This document shows, one piece after another, positions 45,980 through 56,989 of a DNA stretch of 64,000 bases. Source of the DNA: Chaetomium olivaceum (Eukaryota; Ascomycota; Sordariomycetes; Sordariales; Chaetomiaceae); contig JAYWVB010000010.1 of assembly GCA_039881045.1 (NCBI GenBank), positions 1-64,000 on the forward strand. The letters are read 5' to 3'. Every line of letters begins with the position of its first letter. Position 1 is the first letter of the stretch. The notes below the pieces were generated by a model. It was not told the DNA's origin and did not search any database. It saw only the letters and a list, made by a program, of their open reading frames with translations. Position numbers and translations under genes: made by a program.

Positions 45980-48900
45980 ATGGAGGACGACCTGGGTAGT
46001 GGGCCGAGCGACAACCTCGCGCTGAGGACGAAACAACAAGCAAGGAGGCAGCCCCGGCTGTCACAATCGTCGAAAGCGAGGCCGAATTTGCTACGCCAGA
46101 CGATTATGCGAGCCGATCCCATCCTGTGTCAAGGCCAAGGTTGCCGAGGCAGTGGAGCCTGCCAAGCTCCGAGTCAAGCTGGGAAGAGGAGACGCCTATG
46201 TGGAAGAGGTGAATGTTTCTCGTGCTGATTCCAACAGTCTTCTTCAGCGGGGTTCGGAACTATCAGCCTGCAATTTCGAAAGGGAAAGTGAACGATGGCC
46301 ACCTTTCGCGCCACTCTCTGCCGGCAATGACCATTGGAGGGTATCAGTTGACAACTCAAGGGGGCACGTGTACTACTCAAGTACAGTTCTACAGCCAAGA
46401 GGTCGGTCACTTTCCCCAAGTGAATGGAGTACGTACGACATTGATCTCGACGGCGACGAGCTGAGGAACCCCGAGGAACCCCTCCCACAGGAGTGGACCC
46501 AACCAAGGACCATTCTCGATGACAACACCGCGACCGAGTTGATCGTGGCCCAGTCAATAGAGCACAGGGTGTCCAAGTCCGGACAGGAAAGGATTGTTCT
46601 CATGTCCTCTTCGAGACCTCCGCCATCATCCGGTTCCGCCAGAGGCCAAGAGAGGGAGAAGTCTCAGGTACAGTTACGATGGCTGTGAGTCTGGGTCTGG
46701 AATATGACTATCACAGCTTCGCCAACTAGCAGCTACTGACCGTAGGCTAGGCACGTTCAGGCCAATGTTCTTAAAGACGACGCGCTTGAGCCTGGCTTTC
46801 AGGTGTTGGAGGTGAGCTACGAAGATCTCTTGATCCTAGGTGGTTGGGCGATACCGCAGGAAATGTCGATGACGTGCTAACTCGCGAGGTACAAAACGGC
46901 TCGTTCTCAACTGCCCATTCATCTCGACCAGGGTTCGAACCGCCTCTCTGCTGTTTCTTAGGGGACACGCAAGGAAGCGCGTTGACGAGACCGCACTCAT
47001 TAACTCCGTGTCGCAGAGACTGGAGTCGGACACCCGACAAGAACACTATGTGTTCTCTGGAATTAGTGCCGATGCTTTTTCTCGGCACCTTGGGGGTGGA
47101 CCACGCGTATGCTGATACCCTGCTGAAGTTAAGTTGTGGATATGAGGTTGGGGACGAGCGTGAGCTGTCCCAGGTCGCGCGCAAAATGGGTGTGGGGGGG
47201 GGGCGTGACGTTCTACATATTGCTTTGTGGTGGTGCTTGAGCTTGGGTCCCGGTACGTGCAGCCAGTTGCCAGGCACGAGTCAGCCCTGTTCTAAAGCCA
47301 GAACTAACGAGGCGTTTCAGGGATCGTGATAACGCTAAGCTGCCTGCCTTCGACCGTCCTTCGACGGGACTTGATCGAGATTGACGATAGGGCTGGTCGT
47401 GGTTTCTACACCGTTCAGGTCAAGTTGCAGGATATCGAGCTTTATCACAGCATCGTGATCGACCCGGACTGTAGCTACGTGGTAAGTCGTGAACTTCGGG
47501 ATCTTGCTGTTTTTGTGCCCTGACTTGACCTTGACTGAACCCAACCTCATCAGGATTTTCTCCAGCATGCCGTTGCAGTGGCTACGTCGGGAACTCGGGT
47601 GCGCGACGCTGCAAATTACGACATCCTGTACGGATTTCAAACATCAGTAGACGCGGGCGAACTCGAGCAGTTCGAGGTCTTAACTCCTCCCAAGTGGCTC
47701 AGACTTCTAGGCGCCGATGGGCTCGAGAACACTACGTTTCACTTGAGAGCGACATTTAGGACTCGGTCACGTTCTAGAAGACCATACTACCACGAACAGC
47801 GTTCGCCATCTTCTAATAGAAGAAGCAGGTATGAGAAGTCACCCCCCCCCTGGGGCCCCGTTGCCGGCGTCAACGCGATATGGATACCCCGAGGATACCG
47901 GCAGGGACCAGACCCGTAAGGACAAAGCGCTGGTTGTTTACAGGAGGGACCAGATCAACAGGGCCGACTCCGAGAAAAAAGCCCGAGCCAGTGTTCGTGC
48001 GCGACCCCCATGAGCACCGGAGCGGCTTGGGCACCAATCAGAGCCGGCAGACCACAGGCGACATTGTTGTCCGCAGACGAAGTGAGGCGTGGCTCAGGAA
48101 GGCCCCTGTTCCAATCCGCCCATATCTTGAGAGAGAGCGACATGTCGAGGTTCGGAGACGTTCTACAGATCTCGAGAGCGATCGTCATGTTGAGGCTCAG
48201 GGACAATCTCCCAGCGAATACAACTCCCCGGTTATTGAGCGCGAGCGAGCGATAATTCGCAGGAGGCGCGGCTCTAGCGCTGGCAGCAACACACACCGGC
48301 ATAGGGAACTTTCTCGATGGTTTAGACGTCGGGAACGTGAAAACGATTCGGACAGCATCGACACACCGGCTGCGGAGCAAGAGACACCACCGCTGGATGA
48401 TTCTGGCGATGTCACGGTAGCCCCGTTCTTCACCTGGCGAGTCAAAAGCATGAAGGATGTGGATACGGTGAGAGGGGATAAAATTAACAACAGTACAAGC
48501 CCCATGACGGACGTCGCGATCCATAATTTGTTCCGTATCCTCGGCCAGATCAATGAATCCCTCCTATCTAGCGAGTCAGGGGTCAAAGAAGTCTACTCAC
48601 AAGCATACAAATGCACCGAGGAGAATTTCCTAAAACGCCACCCTAATCTGACAACGGAGATACTTTCAAGTTCGGATATATCCACAACGGGCGGGGCCGG
48701 TCAGGGAAAGGAAGTTGACCAGGAAAAGAAAAGGGATTTGGAAGATAATGGCTCTACGCAACCACCGGCTACATCCCCACTGGGCTGGGGGCGGACAGGT
48801 TCTACAAGGCAGGCGGCGGAAACGGCTCGACAAGAAAATACTGAGCCCTCCAAGATTGGTGATGAACAAGCTCCAGTCACACCACAAGCCGTTGCACAAG

Positions 48901-51082
48901 GAGCAGTAGGCCATTCTACCTCGGCAATGATGATGCATCCAGCAGACGCATTCGGCAAGCAGCTGGTGGAGATTTCCCAGGCGATCATGCGCCGGTTCCT
49001 CCCCAAAGATGAGCACTCCATATATCATGCTGTGTGTGAGCGGTTTTGGGGCAGTGTGGACGAAGTTATCCGGGTAAGCACTCAACGCCCGTTTTTCACA
49101 GGCCTGGACCCTATGCAAAGTTCAAGACGGGGATAAGGTCATGAATTCTCTGACGTTTTCTAACGATTATTTCAGCAAGTCCGATGGTCTACCGAGCCGC
49201 CAGAGGCATTGTGGACAATCCGAGACTTCGACGCCATGTCTGGCGCTGCAGGTGGAAGCGGAGGTGTGACAGCGAAGAAGCCATATTACAGATGCACAGC
49301 TTGTTCTACATCCACGAAATACCAGTCAGTATTAGCCGCACTACAGCATTTTCATACCGTCCACTTCGAATGCCCCCTTGGAGAAATGGCCGCAGCCAAA
49401 GTAAAGGACAGGCCGCACGACGACCCTGTTATGCATACATCAAGTCTCTGACCGGCACCCACTCAAACGAACCGGAAATCGAGAATATCTCGAAGGAGCT
49501 CATCGACCATCTGTCAGACTTCTCAGACAGTCTCAACAAGATCCAATGGCTCGTTGCCACCAACTCGCAGGATAATGCTCAAAGGCGCCGACCCCAAACC
49601 AAGTCAGCGATCCGCCCCCAGCTTCCCAGAAGCCTTGTTTACGCTTTCGACGAGCTCGTGTCATACTACATCCTCCAAGCCAAGCGTCTCTCGCTCCAGA
49701 ACCGGGGCATCGCCCTCAGCGCGTGCAGCAACAACGCCCCCAAGCAGGTCAGCGCGCAGGCTGCCCTAGACAGGAGCAGGAGGTTGGCCCTCCGGTGCCA
49801 CGACAACCGCGACCGCTTGCAGATTTTCCTGCAGCAGGCCCGACGCGACGTTATCTTATCACGAGGCGGGCGAAGCGGCGGCGGAATCAGCGTTGGTGCC
49901 GACGACGGCGGCAGCGCCGACACAACGGCGCTGGGTGTGCAGGCGTTCGACACGACCTCGTTCATGCGTGCGCTTACCTGGTCGGTTCTTGATACCTCCT
50001 TATCGGCACCGCTGCCGTTGAAAAAGACCGCCGAAACTGGTGGTGCCCGGGTTGGACCTGGGCGGTTGGAAGCTGGCAAGAATGTTTTGGCATGGGACAT
50101 GATCCAGATGTACGGCGAATATAGCAAACAACTGCGGGCGGAGGCTTCCCGTCGGCCTCGGCGCCGTCTGTTTCTGGATATTCATGCGCTTGAGGACGAG
50201 TTGGAGGCGCTTGCGTGGCCCTTAGACAGGACTTTGGGGTGGATCGGGGTGAGTGAACATCTTTTTACTGTCCGCTGAACTAAGGATTTGCATTAGGCGG
50301 CTAAGCACACGCTAATGTCAAGATACCAATAGGACGCTCGACAACATCCCCAAACCAGGGAGTCCTTTGGCATTAATAATACGTGGAGGGAGGAACAACG
50401 TTTGGGATGGAAGCGACGGTACCGTGAGGGGCGAACTATGGAGGTGGAGCGGCACTACCTGCGCGGCCGGCGGAACGCGATTGGGAAGCTGGATGAGATA
50501 CATAACCTGCAGAGGTCGGCAAGGGCGCTGAAGGAGCGCGTCCACCAGCTGATCGAGGTTACGGACGAGGACCACGGCAAGGCCATTCGCGTCTTCACCA
50601 TCGTCACGGTGCCATTTTTGCCCATGTATGTGACGAGAAGAGGTCACTGCTGCAGTAAAGATTCAATCTTAATAAGCTGACAACGCCGCAGGACCTTCGT
50701 CTCTGGTTTTCTTGGTATGAACACGGTCGACATCCGCGACACCGGAGCCACCCAGTCTCTCTACTGGAGTATCGCGGTTCCCGTCACCGTCGTTGTGCTG
50801 GGCTTTGCACTTGCCTACGGCTACAAGGGCGACGAGATCACCGACTGGATCTGGGACAGGATTAACCCCTGGAAGCCCAGTCGGTTCCCCAGGTCGGCCG
50901 AACTAGTGACGCAAAGGAGGCCGGAGACGTATAAGACGATAGACGGACGTCGGGTCACATGGGCAGAGACTGATGCTAGGGCAAAGGGGGTGTGGGGGAC
51001 TGTCCGAGACTCGGTTAGGTTTCCGAAAAGGGGGTCAGACATGACGAGAAGGTCCACCTTTCAGAGCGATATCTTACCCTAG
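45980..51082 (+). CDS. Large CorA-like Mg2+ transporter family protein with zinc-finger-like motif, frame broken by indels
   Basis: The C-terminus carries the CorA signature: a long helix (LRGRRNAIGKLDEIHNLQRS ... VFTIVTVPFLPM), the GMN motif in TFVSGFLGMNTVDI, a second span (LYWSIAVPVTVVVLGFALAY), then a short tail ending at TAG 51080. The N-terminal region fits a fungal group with VDNSRGHVYYSS, PRGRSLSPSEW, LRNPEEPLPQEWT and AQSIEHRVSKSGQERIVLMS. The middle is charged and disordered and contains YRCTACSTSTKYQ...ALQHFHTVHF, a C2H2-like spacing. Supported introns: 46685-46750 (acceptor GCTAG), about 47255-47321, 47481-47554, 47829-47903, 49074-49175, about 50250-50333, 50626-50691. Frame moves of one base are needed near 46020, 46972, 47088-47093 and 49424. 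The exon structure before 46260 is uncertain. Cation transport is inferred from GMN. Confidence 0.72.
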
Positions 51083-52208
51083 GAGATTGCTAAGGCTAGG
51101 CCGCTCCGCCACGTCAGGGGGCTAGGAGGTTTTACTGAGACAATGTTGCGAGGCAGACATGATGATGAGGTTGATTTGTGGCACGAAGAGGTAATGTCCG
51201 TTCAGGTAGCGGACGGAAGCTGAACATAGCAGCGTCCGGGTGAGTTGTTCTCACAATCGCGGGTAGTACGATGTTTTGTAGCTATCCCTTCGCCCTTCAC
51301 GTACAACGGGTTAAGCTCCAGGCTAGACAATGATATCAGTGTATGAAGAATCCACCCACAAGGCACGAGTTCGTAACCTTCACTAGTAAAGAATACATTC
51401 GATCCAGCCTCACAGACCTGGACAATCACATAGCCGGGTCCCTTCTTACTCCCACCTGAGAAAAAGGGTCTTGGATTCATCCTGTTTATCCTCTTTGCGA
51501 AGCGTATTCCGCTCGAGATCGAGGACCTTGAAATCGGTCGATACGACGAGCCTCCACCAGACCTCAATAATACTCCAAGCGGAGTTGAAGGTGTGGACTA
51601 TAGAGCGCTTCCTCTAGCCCTAATACGGCACGTTCCCTAACGGATTGTTACACACATATCTATGTGAAAGGTGTGGATTGGTAAAGTAATCCGTCTAATG
51701 GATCTCGAGCGACCTTTACCTCGAAGTGGTGGGCAACGAGATGAGGTATTTATAGTAGACATAAAAAAGTCGTTATATGTGGAAGATATCTTCTCCGTTG
51801 TATGTAGTTAACCCATGCAGCAACGCAAGCCAGCAAAAGGCTCCAGCCAGAACCGCCCTAGAGAAAATGAATGGTCCCCTTTCCACGCTCATCCCCTATC
51901 GCTTTATGATATACCCCCCGTCGACGAGACGCCCGTGCGTCAGTCCGGTTGCTATGCCATATACTTCTCCGCGGCCATACATGGCTCACCCATTCTCCGC
52001 CCGATTAGGCTGAAACCCTTCCACGATCCTTCCCTTCTACCGAGTATTTTGCGCCCGGGACGCCGCCGAGGCTCTATCCCGTAAATGAAGAATAAACCTC
52101 CCCAACCCACCAAAACGCCATCCGCTGTAAACATGCCCAACCCCTTCGACGCGGTAACTCCAAGAGCACAGCAGCCTTGCTCGCATAGTACGACGGTTGA
52201 TGAACCGT
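51083..52208. other. Gene-poor region with a degenerate coding-like fragment
   Basis: About 1.1 kb. A plus-strand stretch at about 51455-51640 reads EKKGLGFILFILFAKRIP...EIGRYDEPPPDLNN before a stop, which looks like a gene relic, but I do not recognise it and it has stops upstream. A TGTTACACAC sequence at 51645 resembles an LTR start, without a partner. Confidence 0.35.
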
Positions 52209-54243
52209 CTACTCCCCCTTGACCTTGAACACCTTGCCCGATTTCTCAAATAGCGCCTCAAAGGACGTTTTGATCTGACTCCTTGGGCAGCCCGCGTGAT
52301 TCGCCGCGAACAGCTCGATCACGCCGACCTTGCTGAGGGTTGGCATGGAGCGCACAAGGTCTTTTAGTTTCTTCTGCATGTCCATCGGCAGCGGCTGCTG
52401 GGACTTCTTAGTGCCCGCGGCTGCTGCTCCTGGGTTGAGGGCCTGGAAGGCATCTGACGGGGCGGGGGGCGGGGCCATAGGATTGGCACGGGCGTCCTGG
52501 GCAGAAGCCGAGGAAGTGGAGGCAGTCGTGGCAGATGTGGACGTAGACGCGGATGCGGCGGATGGCTCGTTAGCTGCGCTGGCCTTCGACTTGGGCGACT
52601 CCCAGTAGCTGGTCGAGAAAGGGTCAATGCTGTGATGGTGTTCGAGCGGTTCTGCATAATGTTAGGAGGCCGCTTTGGAATAAGAACAGGATCCCCGACA
52701 TACCTAGAACAAATTCCAACCGATATTTGTATAACTTCGGCTCTGCTGAGCTCCGTTTACGATCCTCCCAGCATGGCCCGAAGCTCTCGGGTTCCATACC
52801 CCCTGAGAAAACCCTCCTCGCAGGGCCCGTATCTTCAGAGTCGTCCAAGAAATCCTCCATGTCTTCATCCAATTCCGCATCCTCCTCATCATCATCCAGG
52901 TCGTCCACGTCCTCTCCCTCCTCTTCTTGCCACTCTGCCTCCGAATCATAGTCGTAGTTCAGGGGAAGAATCTTGGAGATCGGTTTCCGGGCAAGTTTCT
53001 GGAGGCTCTTTACGCCTGGCGGTAGGCCGCTGATGGTACCGACGTATGGTGGCCTCACGTCTTCCCTGAATTTGATCGACTTTACCGGCACCGGACCGAC
53101 TTCAGGACCTCGAGGGTGTGCCTCATTTGGGCGTTCTGCGATTCTGTGGTTTGATCGGCGGGAGTGCTGGTAGAAAGACCTTCAAATTCGCTCATGATCT
53201 TCTTGACGCTCGGATAGACACGACCGCGGCGGACTTTGTACGGGATCTGAAGTGTTTCCAGCGGCTCAAAGGTTGTTGTCGGATGTTGGCGTTTCCCCAA
53301 GAGGTACTCATCCAAAATCTTAGTTTTGGCCTCTCTTGTCTCTTCGTCCATTTGTAGGGGATTCCTCGCCAGTTTGACATTCTCTTTGATGAAGAACGGC
53401 TTGAACATTTGGTCGTAAAGTGATGTTTCCTTCGCTTCGTTCTTCGCCGTAGCACCGGTTGATTGGCCATTGTCGGATTTGGAAGCAGCCTCCTTCTTCG
53501 GGGTTATTGCTGTGCGGTTGAACATGCTGGTGAGCCTCATCTGACTGCGTGCCTTTTTGGCCTCTTCCTCCTCTTTCTCCCGCTTCTTTTTCTCTCGCTC
53601 CTCTGCTCGCTGTTTTTTTTCTTGCTCCTTTTCTGCCTTCTCAGCAGCCTTGGCAGCCTTCTCCTCGGCCTTCTGTTGCGCCTTCAATTTCTCAGCTTCA
53701 GCCTTCGCGGCCTTTTCTTGTGCCTTTAGCTTCTCGGCCTCGTCCTTCTCGCGCTTCTTCTTCTCCCGTTCCTCGTCCCGTTTGCGCTTTTCGGCATCCC
53801 TGGCTGCCTTCTCTTCGGTGGTTAGCCTCTTCTTTTTTGGCGGCTCACCAGTCGTTACTTTCTGTGTTGATGATTTGGTTGTGGCCGAAGTAGATCGTGC
53901 TGGTGTCGAGGGATTCGCCGGTGCTGGGCTAGGAGAGGGCGACTTGGCGTTGAGTGGACTGCTTGCCGGGTCGCTCAAGCTAGAACTGGATTTTGCCTGA
54001 GGCGAGGCCAAAGCTTCGAAAGAGGTGCATTGAACATCGTTTTCTTCTAGTTCAGAGAGCTCCATGGTTAGTTTATTTCATCTCAAGCATGGACGGGTGA
54101 TCTTTACTGTCGCTCAACGAATGGTCGGTTTGGAAGTGATCCGAGTCCCTGAATGCTGTAGGCCCGCATGACTCTGGATTGAGGAAATCGTCATGGGATC
54201 TTTTCCGGCCGGCCAGATCCCGGTCTTGAACTTCGGTAGACAT
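52209..54243 (-). CDS. rlf2: Chromatin assembly factor 1 large subunit (Cac1/Rlf2, p150), two frame breaks
   Basis: CAF-1 deposits H3-H4 behind replication forks; this subunit binds PCNA and histones. The long Lys/Glu-rich KER helix (KKKRLTTEEKAARDAEKRKR ... KKREKEEEEAKKARSQ) is followed by a PIP-like QMRLTSMFNRT and YDQMFKPFFIKENVKLARNP. Then come MKFLQFxED-type KFREDVRPPYVGTIS and the acidic DYDSEAEWQEEEGEDVDDLD domain. A GTATGT...TGCAG intron precedes EPLEHHHSIDPFSTSYWESP, and the C-terminal winged-helix-like LKDLVRSMPTLSKVGVIELF ends at TGA/TAG 52209. One missing base at 53093-53097 splits KSV from PVKSIKF. One extra A near 54075 separates a plausible N-terminus (MSTEVQDRDLAGRKRSHDDF, ATG 54243) from MELSELEEND. 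If that is wrong the start is 54065. Confidence 0.86.
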
Positions 54244-55825
54244 GGCGACAAGAGACATCGAAACTAGTTCCCCGCGATATATGGTGTCCAATGGAAATGG
54301 AACAGATCGATCAAAGGGACTGATGCAAATCGAACTAGAAAATTGGCTAGATCATAGCCACGGGTCGTCGTCAATGATGTTGTCGTGAACTGAGCTCAAC
54401 GGAACCGTTTGCTGTTTGGAGTTGAATGTGGAGTTGCGTTGCTTTGGTAAGGGCTGAAGGCAGCGATTGGTAAATTGAGCTGCAGTGCGAGCCTGGGGAA
54501 ACGCGTCTTGGTCGCGCCTCCTTTAATAAACCGTGCGCGTCACGCGTCATTCGGTTTCCTCAATGTGTGGCGCACTATGTGGCTGAATCCACAGATGGGC
54601 CCAGGGGTTGGTTTGCACCTTCTCAACCTCTGAACCATGCATCAAGAACAAACATCACAGCAAGCACAGACTTGCATTCAAACTAATAGGTACTTCCATC
54701 CATGGAACAAAATTAGGATCTAATAGCATGTTCAAGAGCTTCTATCGACCGAGTCATGAAGTTGCCTCCACACTGACACAAGCACCTCCTCGATGCGAAA
54801 CTAAAAGCGAGAGCCAAACTCGCGCCTATTTGTTACAAGAACCGGTTTCCAATTCATCCTCACATATCATTAGGAGATAAGCACAAGCCCATTTCAAGGT
54901 CGAGATCTCTGACCAGTGGTGTTCATTTCATGCTGCATATTTGCCCTTGATTGAGCCCAACTCTAACCCAGAAACGGCATTCACTATGCCCGGTGCAGTG
55001 GTGCTGCGTCATGTGAATATCAGTTGAGTAAACATCATAGTGAGTATTTTCTGTGCAGTCTTGTTTCGTCATCAATTTGTCGTGAAAGGAACACATGGAA
55101 CGTAGCATGCCAGAGGCAGGAGCTCAAACAGCCCTGTGTATAATGACTCTACTATAACACATGTCTGTCCTTTCACTGGACCTCGGCCTGCTCGGTAGCA
55201 AGACCACCTCCACGGTCAGCGGCCGGACAATTAACACGAGCGGTTATATGTAGGATCGACTTCCAAGGCCGGTACACTCAAATCAGAAGGCTTCCAAGGA
55301 TTCTATCGTGAAGACCAGGAACAACCCATTTGTTTGTCGTCATCGATTTTTTGGGTCATTTCCAGTTGAGAGATTCCGACAGCATCGGTCAGTTACTGCA
55401 GAACACAATGATCAATGCCCGTTGGCGATGAATGAGGACAATAGCAATTCTCGGCATTGATTGGTATCTCAAGTCCAGATAACCTCCCTATCCGGTATCC
55501 CATGCATTTTGAGCCCTTTTGATCATGCCCCCCAGTTCATGACCCATTGAATCCGTTGGGTATTATCAGACAGGAAAGCCGCATCCGAGTAGCGAGCGGC
55601 TAGGTAAAAAAAACAAAAACACCTTAAAAGTTGTAACGACAGGGTGGAAAGCGATCGTAGAATGCCCAGCTCAACCCTCCAACGCCGGAATATGCACGGC
55701 CAAAATGGGCCGGATTAGATGCCTGATGATGTAGGAGTATGAATGAAAGAGAGAAGGCGAAATGGTCAACAGGCGGCGGTCGAGGAGATCCCGTCCCTCT
55801 TCGCTGTCCTGACGCTTGCCGTCTC
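54244..55825. other. Intergenic region
   Basis: About 1.6 kb containing the CAC1 promoter and the 3' flank of the next gene. No RNA gene or conserved ORF was recognised; the small ORFs at 54608-54880 and 54923-55108 lack domains. Confidence 0.5.
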
Positions 55826-56989
55826 TTAGTCGGGGTTCGCAATGTACAGCCGGCCAGCGGAGAGGGTCATGGTGCGCTCATCCACACTCCCCCGTCGCTT
55901 CAGTTCGTCGACGCTCTTGACGCTCTTCTCCCGCGTCACCGTGGCGTGCTTCATGCTGTTGCCGGCTAGGTGGGCCGAGTTGCCGCTGAGTTCGGGGACG
56001 TTGTCCAACCGCTCGCCACTACTACCGCTGGCAAAGCTCCTCGCCTTCCCGCTGGCCGAGTCGTCCACCGGGGGCGTCCGGTCGACCGGCTTGTCCTCGA
56101 CCAAGGATCCTGTTCGCTCCGGAGTGCCGTTGGGGCTCCACCTCGTAGCTCCACCTGCGGGCCCGAGGCCTCCAGACGAGCGGTACGCCATGGCCCGCCT
56201 GCCACTGGCCGTGCTATTTCGTCCGGAGCTGCCGGTTCTCCGATGGTGCAGCTTCTGGATGGCTGCCTCGTCTTCTTCGCTCTCCTCGCCCTCGACCTCG
56301 GTCGCGCTGAGACGGAGGGGAACACCACCGACGCCGTTGAGATTGCTGCCCGGCGAGTAACCGATGACGGTGGGCTTCCCGTGGTGCCGGATCTTGGCGG
56401 CCACCTTCCCACCGGTAGAGCTAAGACCGGTCGAAGTGCGTCCCGCCCCGACGAGTCCGAGACCGAGGCCGCTGCCGGCTCCCACGATCTCACGGTTCGC
56501 GCGCATTCTCGCCGCTTTCTGCTGCGCTTGTAACCTGGGATCCTCATATTGTGCGCGCTCGCACCAGACCGTGGCCTTTTGTTTTCGGAGGAGCGCGACG
56601 TAGCTGGGCTGTGGTGAACTTGGTGCACCGCCGGAGCGGCTTGACGTGGACCTCCTGACGTCTAGCGTGGGTGACGTCCTGTATGCTGCCGGTGGCGCCA
56701 TCCCACCGCCGCTAGAGACGGTGCTGAAAGTATTGACGCTCGGCGAACGCCTTTGGTGGTTCATCGGGGGTTGTGCCAGATGCGTCGGCTGTTGTGGTTG
56801 GTGAGGATTTGTCTGATACGATCCCTGCGCCTGATATGACCCTTGCATGCCAGCAGGAAATGTATTTGACGATGTTGTCCTGGTGCGGCTATGGGTGTAG
56901 GCCGCATTCGCTGGACGATCCATGGGCGACGGGCGCCGGCGAGTATATTGGGCGTCGTACGCCGGCTCGGCCGACCAGCCGTGCGACAT
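55826..56989 (-). CDS. Conserved fungal protein of unknown function
   Basis: Start chosen at 56989 (MSHGWSAEPAYDAQYTRRRP); an upstream ATG at 57118 would add 43 less plausible residues. 387 aa, no intron. The whole protein looks disordered and Ser/Gly/Gln-rich, with one dense block, SYVALLRKQKATVWCERAQY followed by EDPRLQAQQKAARMRANREI, that reads like a short helical conserved region. The C-terminus KSVDELKRRGSVDERTMTLS AGRLYIANPD is split by a basic patch and also looks conserved. A KLHHRRTGSSGRNS segment looks like a phosphorylation site cluster. No membrane span or catalytic motif. I do not recognise a family. Confidence 0.6.
   Translation of the reverse strand: MSHGWSAEPAYDAQYTRRRPSPMDRPANAAYTHSRTRTTSSNTFPAGMQGSYQAQGSYQTNPHQPQQPTHLAQPPMNHQRRSPSVNTFSTVSSGGGMAPPAAYRTSPTLDVRRSTSSRSGGAPSSPQPSYVALLRKQKATVWCERAQYEDPRLQAQQKAARMRANREIVGAGSGLGLGLVGAGRTSTGLSSTGGKVAAKIRHHGKPTVIGYSPGSNLNGVGGVPLRLSATEVEGEESEEDEAAIQKLHHRRTGSSGRNSTASGRRAMAYRSSGGLGPAGGATRWSPNGTPERTGSLVEDKPVDRTPPVDDSASGKARSFASGSSGERLDNVPELSGNSAHLAGNSMKHATVTREKSVKSVDELKRRGSVDERTMTLSAGRLYIANPD

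Noticed and set aside
51455..51830. Solo LTR or retrotransposon pol fragment
   Set aside because: A TGTTACACAC start and a coding-like stretch were seen, but there is no second LTR, primer-binding site, polypurine tract or recognisable pol motif.
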